NCBI GenBank assembly: GCA_900239685.1
Contig: OENT01000447.1
Span: 51,533-115,532, forward strand
Length of the DNA stretch: 64,000 nt
Direction: 5' to 3'
Source: Rotaria macrura
Lineage: Eukaryota; Rotifera; Eurotatoria; Philodinida; Philodinidae
Shown here: positions 1 to 12,200 of the stretch, in pieces
Layout: each line of letters opens with the position of its first letter
How positions within the stretch are numbered: position 1 is the stretch's first letter
Made by a program: the position numbers and the translations under genes
Notes under the pieces: generated by a model
Databases searched by the model: none
What the model was told of the DNA's origin: nothing
What the model saw: only the letters and a program-made list of their open reading frames with translations

Positions 1-2766
1 GTATATTCTGATATGAAGGTTACTTGTTCAACTCTTGAAGAATTAACAGATGAACAACATTGAAGCTGATGACTCTCGTAATGAGAAGATTTACTAATAC
101 ATTCTTTAGATTAAATGAGTGATTAAAAAACAACATTATTCAATGTTGATGCTGCTAGTCAAGTAGTACATGTGATGAAATATACAGAAAGTGAAGTATC
201 ATAATTTGTATTTTTCTAGTGTATTGTTTGAACAGAATGATTTTATATTTCACTTTGATTTAAACGTTATATCAAAACAGATATGAACTGTATAATACAA
301 TGGATAGACATTCTCCTATGCTGCACAGTTCATATCAAATGAAAAGAATCATATGATCCGAAAAAGGGATGCCCTCACGTTAAGTATGTTTTCACTCTAG
401 TTACGTTAATCTGTCATGCATTCATTCTAAGTTATCTGGAGATTATTCTTCTTTATTTAGATTGTGTAAGTGTTTCTCTCCTCAAATCTAGATTTAAGTA
501 AAGCTCATAATGTTCAGATCGTTCAATTTTTAGAAAATAAAAATTCAAAATATCAAAGATTGTCTTGAATCATTTGAAGAAAAAAATAATCTAAGTATTA
601 TTAACAACGATGAAGTTTATCTTGAATGTTGAACAACAATCTATGAAGAAGAAAATGAAAACAAAATAGTCTCATAAAAGTTAACCAATATATAAACTAT
701 ATCATGTCTATACTAATCGATTCTATTATCAGTATTACAGAGAACATTGATTGAATCATTTCTACTATAAAATGAAATCATTTTAATACACTTAGAGAAT
801 TACAAATTGAAATTTTGCTAAGCTTTTACTGATCAACATTATAAATCAATTATCGAGTGTAATGTAAGATATAGAAAAGGTAATGTTCATTTTATGTGAA
901 ATACGCATTGTCATTATAGAAGAACATACGATGTAATCATAATTTACAAAGATAAAGAAAAGCAACGTTACATTTTTTTGTTGACATAAATGTCAACTAA
1001 CATGAATGCAAAAAATCTCTCAAGAAACTTGAACATTCAACAATTTCTAAAGTGAGCGGCTCAACATAAAGTATAAGGAATAGAATATTAAGTGTTTAGA
1101 TTGATTAATCTAGTAGTTGTTGAATCGTCTACGATTGAAAAAGTCGACAAATCTTTTGAAGTTCTCGTACATTGTTCAGACAAATATCATTGTATGACAT
1201 GAAAAATGTCGTCAACACATACAAAGTCAATCACTGATGTAAAATTAAAAGTCTGAAACAGGACCATATATCTATAGAAGATGATTTCCTGTTAACTGGT
1301 CATAGATCATTCACCTCCAATACTATGTGCTTCGAAAACCGCAGTATCAACGAAAAGGATATTTACTATTGATTGATGGTGTTTCCGATCAATTAAAATT
1401 GTACAAGTTTTAAATCAATGTAGCCAAAGACTCTAGTGCATGTGACATTCAAATTGCAACTTGTAGAGCTTGACATACTTTGATTGTTAGGTACCTTGAA
1501 GTCATAATCGAGCTTATTTTCAATCAGATAATCCATTGTCGGTAATTTGTTTACACACTCTACTATTGTTTGCCGCTGGATTATTTTCATTTTCATTTAC
1601 ACCAAACTATCTTTATTATGAAAGTCATATGAGTATTCTTCGGCAGACAGAATGTAAGTTTAGTAAATACGCAATATGGGCTCTTACAATATTTCGAACA
1701 TTTATGACACATATAAAGCGATTATTTTTATCTTCAAAGTACATCACAATAGTATTTCAGAAAAGTATTTTCTACATACAAAAACTTGCTTCCTAGAACA
1801 TTTTTCATGTTTTCAGTAACATATTAGAAGAATGAGTATCGGGGATAATAGATTTGTCAAAAAGAAAAATTCAATCTGCTTGACTAGGTCAAATACTTAA
1901 TACACACTTACATGATACTGTATACGTTCGAATTAAAAAATTTGTAATCTGTATTGAAAATTGTTCTCGGTTGCATTCTATGTTTTGTGTGAGATTCGAA
2001 ATCGAAATTTTCCTTCTTTGTTTTATCTAACTATTTTGAACGGCAACATTCTTCGATGAGAAAAAAAAGAACATCTACAATCTTGCTATATTAATATTTC
2101 ATGTGTCAGACTATTTTTCCCAATATTCATAAAAGTTTTAAAATCGACACGATTCACCACAGTCGCAATTCCAAAGTGATTCATTAGTTGAAAGTCGTTT
2201 CACGTAAATCTGAATAATGTATGTCCCTACGAACATTTTAATGTAAATGTTTTAGTGCAATTGCGACAAAGTTCTTAGTTGTTCTCAAGTAACAATGTTG
2301 CTAGATATTTATATTTCGAATTCCATAAATATTAATATCTAGTAATTAAATAAACGATATAAATAGACAAGAACTTTACTTTCTATGAACATAGTCTTAT
2401 ATTCAGGAAGAATGAATACAAGATATGTAATAGATATATGTTCCAAATTGAAATTCAGTCAATTTAAATTTCAAATCCTTGTGATGATTAACACATATAT
2501 GTATGAAATTAAAAAAATATCGATAAAATATGTTTAGATACAGCTTTCAACATTAATTTTCACTTTATTTCATAACATTATAACATCGAAATAAATTTTT
2601 CTTCTAAAAAATATGTTACACTTTATATCTTTAGATTAAATGAAATAGAAATCAAGACATCTGCATCTACCATCTACAACATATACATAATATAATACAA
2701 TGAATGACTAAAGAAAATACAATAAATAGTATTCATGTTCCAAGGATTCGTATGAAGTATTTTCAT
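1..2766. other. No gene recognised (AT-rich noncoding stretch)
   Basis: I see no convincing exon here. The open frames are short, lack recognisable motifs and overlap on both strands. The stretch lies 3' of the minus-strand zinc-finger gene that ends at 2767, so its right edge probably includes that gene's 3' UTR. Confidence 0.5.
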
Positions 2767-4726
2767 TTATGAATCATTTGTTGAAGCATATGTTGATGTA
2801 GCATGTTTTCGTTCGGATCGTTGTTTTGCATGAACTTTAATATGTCTTGTAATCATATCTCGTCGACATGCTGTATATGAACATTGTGGACATGTATAAG
2901 GTTTCTCACCTGTATGTGTACGAAAATGTGTCGATAAATGATCACTACGTGAAAAATGTACATTGCATATTATGCACCGGTATGGACGTGTACCAGAATG
3001 TAAACGTAAATGTCGATTTAACATATCACCACTAGACACCAACAAAACTTTGTGAGAAAAATTTTCAAAAAACTACCTTTTTCTTTTACCGTGAAAACTG
3101 TTTCGAACATATTTTACACGAATAATCACGTAAACTATTAGAGCGGTTGTAATTTGTGTCAAAATCTAATGTGTATGGTTTAACATCTTGACATGAGCTT
3201 TCAAGATGAGTACGATAGTGGATTAAATATCTGAAATATATAAAATGTTCTTGAAAAATGAACAAACTATTTGCTTTTGTTTTTTTTCTTCTTCTTAATG
3301 ATCTTACGATTGACGTGAATCAAATTCTTGTCGACAAATCTGACATGATGGAACTGATGATGAGTCGTTCGAAGTAATTGAATCGTTTTTTTCTGTCTTA
3401 AATCTACATGACAAAAATTATTTATCAATATCGATAGATAGGATTTCATCGATTTAGCTTTTACCTTGGACTGACAGGTGTAAAAACACTTGACTCATCG
3501 CATAACATTTTCGTTAATGTTGATAATTGAGCAATACTTCCTTCTGCATTCGAATTGACTTGTTCTTGACTTTGAGGAAATCGAAATCTAGACGACGATA
3601 TAGGCGTATTAAACCAAGGTGAATGAAATGGACCAGGATCACTTGATGCTGAATAAGGTGTTAGTGGTAATGATATTCTACTAGAATATGATGATGTTCT
3701 TTTGTCTTGTTCTTGTTCCGATGACGTACTGTATGGTATAAGCCATCGATTATTCTTGTCATTCGTTGGCTGATCAGAATATGCATATTGAAATGCATCA
3801 GCTGCATCATCATCATCATCATCATCATGATCGTCATCACCATCGTCATTATCATCATATTTATCCATACTAAATGTTATTTTTCCAGCGTCGTTAGATG
3901 CATCATCCATATCAATCGTTGAATAATGTTGTAGTAAACCTCGTTTACTTTGTGAATGAACCATTGAAGATGAATTGATTTCAACAAAATTGTCAGACAT
4001 AGACTTTTGCATTAGATTTGATGATGTATCAAATGAATGGGATTTTAAAGATTTTGAATGTTTATTTGCGACATTCGAATATGATGATAGATCAAATGAA
4101 TTTATATTATTACTATGAGATTTTGTAAGCGTTTCTTTACGAGATTCATGCTCACTGATTTGCTCTAGATAACGACGCTGTAAATAATCTTTGACTTTAC
4201 CTTTAAATATCTATAAAAAAGCAAACAAACAAACATTTAACTTGAACTATTTTGGTTTCTACTAATAACTATGTTCAATCAGCTTTCATTTTCTTACTTG
4301 AGAATTTGTATTTGTTGATATTTGATCATTGTTTATATCACTATCAAATGATGATTTTGATAATATTGAAAACGAAGAATTACATATTGATTCATTAGAT
4401 GTTTGTTGTTTTCGTTGTTGTTGTTGTTGTTGTAGTGTTAAATTCGATAAATGACTATGATTAGTATATTCAATGATTTTTGTCTTTGGAAAAAATTTTT
4501 GTAGAAGATCAATGATATGATCTAATTCATTCGGATTAGTTTCAATTATTGCATAACTACGTGTTGGTGAATCGACCTCATGACAAGTACTATTATTTGC
4601 TATGATTCGTGCATTGTTGTCATGTTTATTAATATCTAATTGATCATGTGTCCATGTATTTTGTTTTGATGAATGCATTGATGATAATTGAATTATATTA
4701 TATGATTGATATATTTGAATACACAT
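2767..4726 (-). CDS. C2H2 zinc-finger transcription factor, EGR/klumpfuss-like
   Basis: Four exons on the minus strand: 4298-4726, 3465-4210, 3090-3230 and 2767-3031. All junctions have GT..AG ends and compatible phases, giving about 526 aa. Three C2H2 fingers occupy the last ~110 residues. The first is split by the last intron and reads FSRGDMLNRHLRLH across it; the others contain FSRSDHLSTHFRTH and ACRRDMITRHIKVH, joined by a TGEKPY-type linker. The RSDHLSTH helix and finger spacing are those of the EGR/WT1/klumpfuss group, so a nuclear DNA-binding regulator of GC-rich sites is expected. The N-terminal ~400 residues are low-complexity: a Gln run, Ser/Asn-rich tracts and an Asp-rich run near 3810-3860. 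The start at 4726 is the first ATG of the open frame, but the frame stays open to a possible acceptor at 4785-4786, so the true start could lie in an upstream exon. Finger identity is firm; the exact orthologue is not. Confidence 0.88.
3808..3860. repeat. ATC/GAT trinucleotide repeat encoding an Asp-rich run
   Basis: An imperfect (ATC)n tract on the plus strand, read as GAT (Asp) codons by the minus-strand zinc-finger gene. It makes an acidic low-complexity segment before the fingers, which could act as an activation region or simply be a variable-length microsatellite. Confidence 0.8.
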
Positions 4727-7184
4727 AATCGTTTTGACTATGTACCGAAATAATGATTCTGTGCATTCAGATTTTATTTTTAATCTACAATGACAAGTTA
4801 TTTTTTTTTGCTTTCTTGCGTGTCAAAATACATAATGATACATATACAAACAAGACCGTAAAGAATAGTGTGAACGTTCTTTATTTAAATCTACTATTCT
4901 CGTCGTTGAAGTAAGAGGATCTAAAAATAGACATACTTCAAAAGATAATTTTTGGATAGACGAATAGACAAATAATGAAAGAAAGAAAAAAGAAACATAA
5001 TTATCTGTTATTTTTATCAAAGATTGGCGATACTAGTTTAGTACAAAATATGAGTTGCTTTGCTTAAGTATAGAGTTGAATTCTGTATTTAAGTTACTAA
5101 GTCAAATAGATATAGTTTCTTGAACGAGAAACTAATAAAAATCATGTCTGTCTAATCTTTACTACAAGAGAAGAGATAGATAAATTGAAAAACAGATTCT
5201 TTGTTTAATATAATTAAAAGTAAATCTCTGAATACGGTATAGATGTAACCATCGTTAATACTATATCACAGATTCAAAAAGAGAAAAGAAAAAGTAATTG
5301 CAACTCTCATAAAAATTGTGTTCATGCAACACGATTCGAAATCTATCAATGCATTTTAGAATAGTTTCCGGTGCATGTTCAAAGGAAAACAAAAAATGCA
5401 TGAACCAACCAATTGTCAATTGTAAATGCTAGAGAAGTAAACATGTGTGTAAATGTAATGGGAATGCATTCGAAACGAGAAGAAAAACAAAATATGAGAA
5501 AATAGAAATAATATTTTGGCATATGTTGAGAAAGAGTCCATTGATATCACAACAGCTGTAAATCGCGTCTTCAGATATGCAGTGAAAATGAATGGACACG
5601 TTTCTTGACATGAACCTGAACTATAATATAAAATAAAAATAAAAAAGAAAGATTAGAAACTGAGAAAAAAAAATCTTTTTTTGCCATGTCTCGAGAAAGA
5701 AAAGAAAACGAAGGAAGGAGTACATGAAGCATGAGAACATTTCTTGATTAAGGGGGAGAAAAGCTAACACGAGACACATGCAACAATATATAAAAGAACA
5801 ATAACGAACGATTATTTTGTAATGCATTTGATTGAGACGATAATATTATTGATGACGACATCAGAAAAAAGCGAATATGGGATAAGACAAAAAATATGTA
5901 GCAAAATAAAACAAAGAATACACCTATATTTTCTTCGTCCATTTTTCTGTTTACTATTTGATACAAAGGGGAAAAAAAGAAACTTAAGTGCGTCTTGTTT
6001 TTTTCTCTCTTTTCCTCGCTTCACTTTTGATATTCCCTTGATCATAACTTTTGCATAAGAGATGAAGAATTGTTTTTGCACAAAAATAATAAAACAATAG
6101 CTTCGAGCTAATATATTTTACCAAAAATAATATTTTTCTTCTGTTCACATATATTTCCACTAATTTGAAGTATCCATGGAATAGATAAAATACTTATTGC
6201 AGATAAAAAAATAAATATATGTGTTTAGGAATATTATTGTCAAACTATATGTGCATTGTAACAGATGGTGACTATGTGCCCCTGGATATGATACAATAAT
6301 AGATTTTCTATATTACTCTTATTAGTTTTTGTATTAAAGCAACAGTCTTATTGTTCCAAAATAAAGTGATATCACGTTAAATTAAACGTTCATTTCAATT
6401 TGAGTATAATATATTCCACTTAGAACGGAGCATTTTTACACAATCCTTTGTTTCTCAATAAGAAGTTCTCTGCATTTATGTTTTAATTTTTACTGGAAAC
6501 GTTCAAAACAGAAGACTAGTAATTATTCATGGGATAAAATTCATTGTTTTCAAAGGTTTGTAAAAACGTACTAACAATAATAGACGTTCTTTTTTTCTTG
6601 AGAAAGAATAAGAACCTTTTTAATAACTAAAATACAAAATGACACTGTATAAGAAACAGTCATGTTTTCTCATACGGATAAGAATTTTAAAGTAAATACA
6701 ACACGAATAAGAGATACAATGTTAAAAGAAATAAAAAATTTATATTTCCTTGTTTTTGATTTATAATTAACAGCTGATGTTGCTCAACAACAATATAGAC
6801 CTGCTTTAATTTACTCATGTTCTTAACAAGATCAATAGATTATTTTTATTAGGAAGAATTATTGACTTCTGTTAGTCAACATCATGATTTTGATAATCAA
6901 TAACTTGTTACTAGTAGTTTCTTATTTGAAGATGCTTCGTGTGTCATAAACATGTGTGTCGATATAGAACAAAAATCACTAATTAGGGAATCAATATCAA
7001 ATGAGATATTTGCTCGATCAACATATTCATTATGTGATAGAAATTGAAATCAGGAGTATATATAAATTCACAATCATGATGCTTGTTTTTAATCGTACGA
7101 TGGATTTATTTAGATATGATTTAAGAATTTGTACATTTAAAATATAATTAAAAGATGGAAATATATCAAAATCATTCATAATTA
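4727..7184. other. Upstream region of zinc-finger gene; no other gene seen
   Basis: It contains a candidate 3' splice site for the minus-strand gene (TTGTAG on that strand, exon edge at 4784), which could mark a spliced-leader acceptor or a 5' UTR intron. Purine-rich low-complexity sequence lies at 5630-5720. Overlapping open frames near 5430-6080 on both strands are low-complexity and have no recognisable domain. Confidence 0.4.
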
Positions 7185-7932
7185 AAGATGCATCACTTCC
7201 TTGAATATGATATGTACGATGGTATTTATTTGTTATGAATGATAACTGCAGTGATCTAAATAATTTCTATATCCATATAGATCAGTTCTATTTGTCCTCT
7301 CCAAAATTGTAGTAGATAGTCGTGAAATATAAAATAACAAAATCAGATTTCGATAACAATTCGAGTGTTCTTAGTGATCGATCTCGATTAGGAGCTGCTG
7401 TTTGCTATCCCAATTACCTTGTATGTTACCAAAAAAATCTTAGGAGTAGGCTTGACAAGAATGTTCAACACTTGGACACTAAAAGCATGAAAAATGTATT
7501 TGATGTCGGCAACTGTCAATCTTGAAAGCTTGAAAATTTCATCAGAAATTCAAGGAATAGTGATCTATCTGCTTGTAAAAACTTATAATCACTATTAAGA
7601 TATATCAACATTCGAAATACTTTTCATGCTATTTATGTCTAAGCTTTCAATGTTCTTGTCAAGCCTCTACTTCTAAGATTTTTTGGGTAAGATACAAGAT
7701 GTATGTGGTAGTACATGGCAACTGATCGAGATCGATCACAACGAACACTCGAACTATTAACTAAATCTGAAATTGTCGTATTATGTTTCACGACTTTCTA
7801 CTATAATTTTGGGGACGACAAATAAAACTGATCTAGATTGATGTGAAAATTCTCTAGATCCCTACAGACAGCATTCATAACTAATAAATACTATCGTCCA
7901 TATCATATTCAAGGAAGTGGTGCATGCCTACT
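7185..7932. mobile_element. Foldback/TIR element, ~750 bp, non-coding, diverged arms
   Basis: A long imperfect inverted repeat. The left arm begins near 7185 (CATCACTTCCTTGAATATGA) and the same block returns inverted ending near 7928. The arms stay alignable for about 300 bp each, with an estimated 80-90 % identity by eye, around a core near 7530-7600. The octamer CATAATTA sits just outside both ends (7177-7184 and 7933-7940), consistent with an 8-bp target duplication, although the outermost bases of the arms match poorly. No transposase is encoded. The divergence between arms suggests an older insertion than the element at 48132-48816. Confidence 0.7.
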
Positions 7933-8970
7933 CATAATTAGTATTTTCGACGAATATGCGTGCCTTGATTTTCAAACAAGACAATATTTGCACTGAACTG
8001 GTGTTTTAAAAAATATATAATTTACTTCCTCTCTCACTTATTCCACTTGCGATATTAGTGAGAGTAACTCTAGATTTTTCTTTTATCAACGTCAATGAAA
8101 ATTTATTTTCGGTAAGTTTTCTTCATGCATTTTCATGAATGAATACTTTAGAAGCTTAAAGGATTCTTTCTATGAGCATATGAGACTTTCAAATAATAAA
8201 TCTTTCCAATTAACTATGCTTTTGTCGGACGTAGAGTAAGATTTTTCTCTTTTTAACTATTCAGCCATCAAATTGTTGTTATATTGAATTAAATTCAACT
8301 AAGACTTTAGAAAAAAGACTTTCGTTTTGCTACTATGAAATAATATCGATATGAAATACGAATCATACTTGAAACTAATATTGTTACAAAATTCACGTTT
8401 ATGAATATAATTATAAATTATTAAAATTTCACGAAGTATCTTGGTGAAATTCTCGCTGTTCTTTCAATTAGACTATGTTGTCCAATTGAACTACACGTCT
8501 ACTATCGAAGTTTATTAGTTGAGATCAATGAAATATGTCTTCAGATCAATCTCATATCAATTGGGTTTCCATTGTACCGAAGAAGTTCAAATTTTGTTTA
8601 GTGAAAATCTGAAAAAATATCGCATTGTTAGTTTCTAGTGTTGTTCGACAATTATAATCTTCTAAGAAAATGAATCCTGTATTATTATTTGAAATTCTGT
8701 TCAATTTAACTGATTCCAGAAAATTTATCTTGACAAGATTTGACTATCGGCTCTACTTTAGCTTATGTTTGTTATCGAGAAGAGAAACACCTGTATATAA
8801 TCGGTTCGATTATGAAACCATTTATACACATTGCTAAAATTCATCGAATCATGACGAAGCCCCATGAGCATCGGAGTAAAAATACTTTTTTGTTTCATTT
8901 CGTCGTTTTAATATAGACCATCAAGGACATGAGAAAGAGAATTTGCCCTTCAGATACTGTTTTCAGATTA
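7933..8970. other. Noncoding spacer
   Basis: AT-rich sequence between two mobile elements. No exon, RNA gene or repeat structure could be supported. Confidence 0.4.
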
Positions 8971-8978
8971 GAAATATC

Positions 8979-9200
8979 TAGGGATGTGCGGTTTTGCACT
9001 GAACGGTGTAATACTGACAATGCGGACGGTGAAACTGAGGTCAGGGTAGCAGCACTGACATCGATCCTAATTTCTGTTGACTACAATCTGCATGCGGAAT
9101 ATTGTACTTTCAGACGTAAATTGAGGTCAGTGGAGTCAGTGTCAGTGCATCAGTAAATCGGTGACACTGCTAATCAGTATACCGACACCGCACATCCCTA
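8979..9200. mobile_element. hAT-like MITE with perfect 8-bp target site duplication
   Basis: A 222-bp non-autonomous element. Its ends are inverted repeats TAGGGATGTGCGGT / ACCGCACATCCCTA, flanked on both sides by the octamer GAAATATC (8971-8978 and 9201-9208). An 8-bp duplication and a short TIR of the (C/T)AGGG.TGTGC type are hallmarks of hAT elements. The interior is clearly richer in G+C than its surroundings and holds repeated GGTGTCAGTG-like motifs. An open frame crosses it, but this is incidental: no transposase motif is present. The intact duplication suggests a fairly recent insertion. Confidence 0.85.
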
Positions 9201-9208
9201 GAAATATC

Positions 9209-12200
9209 CATCACAATTTGTGCTAAAAATGGCGAATACGTTGCTGGTTTTTCCTCGTTTCCAGTTTCTTTCTTTAAAAATAAAATTACGATTTTGGAAT
9301 GTAAAAGCTGTATACGTTGATGATAACAACGCGGGACAGTGTATTTCATGACTATTATATTATTGGTAATGCAATCGCATCTGCAAAATCATAAAAAAAT
9401 TGAATAAAATGTGATCAATTCTATAACTATGGTTTTACTATTTCCAACAAATGATTCGTTACTAAATAGATTGGTTATACTCTAATTTTGTTTGCATTAG
9501 TCATTAAGTACGAGTTGTAAAGAAAAGATGAAACATGTGGAGGTAATGAAAATTTAATTCAGACCCATGTGTGACTATGGCATCATCTCATATTGATCAA
9601 CGTGATGAAATTCAAAATTCTACCCTACGCTAAGGTTACAAGTAATTAGTTCTTGATTGAACGTTCTTTAAACACAATTCCAATATTTCAATAGGAAAAG
9701 TTATCATGCTCTATGATGTTTTTTTTTCATCGAAATCCCTTGTCGTACAAGCATTACTAGCTCAAGGTCTTTCATATAGTTTTCAGGAATATATTCTTCA
9801 AATTCGAATGTAGTACAATCATCAAAAAATCAATCTCATGCGTTATCCAAAACGAAAGTCAATGAGTCAAGTCGCAGCTTTATCCTTCTTGTGCTTGAAT
9901 TATTTTCTTCGAGAGAGACGCATCAATTGCAACTCTAGTCAAGTTCAATTAACTTGAAGATATAGAATTAGTATATTCGAGAAAGAACATAGCGTGTAAG
10001 TAGCATTGAAATTAAACTTACAATTGATTTATCTGATTAATTATAGTTCAGAATTCGTCCTGCACTCAATGAAGAACAATCAATATATATTTTTTGAGGT
10101 CGTTCTAAGCTTGGTAACCTTTAGGCAGTCAGTCACTGAGCCATATGTTGTAAAACAAAATTGAATTTTAAGAATGTTAATCTCAACTTATTCATTAGTT
10201 GATTAAATATTGTGATTACAGTTGAGATAATAATGAGTATTGAACAATCATTCAAAATTATAAATTATTTTTGTAAGCATAAACATCATATCTAGGTTAT
10301 TAATTGTAATAATATAATCAATGCGACAAAATATCACCCGTTCTTGATTGAATCATTGACAATATTCGGAGTGTATCAAAGTTATATGATCCTCGATAAC
10401 GTTAAAAATGACTTTTTTTTAACTAGACATTTTCTACTAGAGAATTCCATAGAAAACTTTCTTAATACTTTTGCATTTATTTATAATGAAACTTTTAACG
10501 GTAGGTAAAAGAATCGAAAATACTTGTTGTTTTGTCGAGTAAAACGTTCATATTGGTGTCATCATTAAGATTGATGAAGAAAAAGAAGTAGACAATAAAT
10601 TTGCGAATAATTATCGGATTCATGTTCTTTCTTCTAATGAATGTTTTGTTCAGTTCAAATAATCGTTTGATAAATAGAACCGAGATCTGAATTTAATTTT
10701 TCCGCATTCATTTGTCAGTAAACCATTAAATTAAACTTGTGTCTCTATGTATATTTACTGGTATGCTGACCATCAATTAGTTAACGTTTAGTCAAAATAA
10801 TCCAAAGCATAATTTATTGATATGCATAATGCTATTCAATATTTATTACTGTGTGTAAGTATAGAATTATCATCAGAGAATAGTTCTTTCGTTTTGTTTG
10901 TCATTATGAAAATAAAATCGATCCGTTACTTACTCGCTAGGACTTTAGCGAAAAAACCACTCGGGAGAATCATTCTAACAATTGTATTTGATCGAATTTT
11001 ATGAGAATTCCCATAAAACTGAGGCAATCCTGTCGGAAATCAATAGAAGGAGTCAAATTCGGATCTTTCTGTTCGAATTTAACTAAGGACTCCGATCAAT
11101 CTTAACATTGTTAGCATCAAGTACTTATTTGATACTTGACTTTTTATATAGGAGTTAGCTGTCGAAACATTTATTGATTTCGTCTCTCAAATTCGGATAG
11201 AATATTTTTTACTGATTGAATTCAGTATTGCATTCATTTACATGAGAGAGACAACGGTAGTGTTATGTGTATCAACGATGATGCAAAATAGAAACGAGAG
11301 AATTTCATAACTTGATTTTGTAGAGTAAGATAATAAATTATATAGAACAATTACTACCCTAATCGGTTTTAGCAATGACATTCAATAATAATATTATACT
11401 TTCAATAGATGCATATCTAGAGATGGTAAAGGGTCTAAATTCAATATCTATATCTATATCTATATATATACATAATTAATCATGATGGATATCATACACA
11501 TAACATATCATGATCAACAATCCATTGAAAATTTCAGACAAGCTCACGATGCAATTGAATGACATAATTAGGTTATCTTGATTTGAAACAGAATGTTACT
11601 GTTGCTCTAAATTTTTTAGTTCAAAATTCAGATATGTTATTCGGATATTAAAAATAGGTGCTATTAAGTTAATATTTCTCTTCAACGTTATTATTATTGA
11701 AAAGTATACGATTATCATCCTCGTTCTATAGAAAAGAAATGATCTTGATTATTGATTTTATAATGTCATAAAGTACAATACCATTGCATTTGGTCACGTA
11801 TTTATTTATAATTAACTGAATATTTTCATCAAGAATATAATTTCATTTGATTTGGACTGAAGTCTCAACGAATACTAATCCAGGTAAATTTTAGACTATC
11901 TTCTGCTTTTTCATAGGCTATTGTGACCTAAAATTTCATAGTCTCAGATTTTATGAAGAGATAAATTTTTAAAAAATCCATAAAATTCTATTCAATACTT
12001 TTAACATGATGTCGAACATTTAATGCGTTTGATTTATAATACGCATTAGAGATAAAGTAAAACAAACATTTCAATAGACACACAATATATTATTAATATC
12101 TGTACGATATTTCATACGACTTGTTGACAAATGACATATTATTCTAATGAATTAAACTTCCCATCATTATCAACACTTCTTCGTCGAAATATATCTTTGA

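Noticed and set aside
5429-6081. Overlapping open frames on both strands with hydrophobic, Phe/Leu-rich translations
   Set aside because: Low-complexity A/T-rich sequence gives Phe/Lys-rich frames on both strands; there is no domain, splice pairing or start context.
8929-9156. 75-codon plus-strand frame
   Set aside because: It lies mostly inside the hAT-like MITE and follows that element's composition.
11048-11094. Small hairpin with GGAGT..ACTCC and AAATTCG..CGAATTT arms
   Set aside because: Short and interrupted; such hairpins are expected by chance in 64 kb of AT-rich DNA, and no terminator or RNA role is supported.
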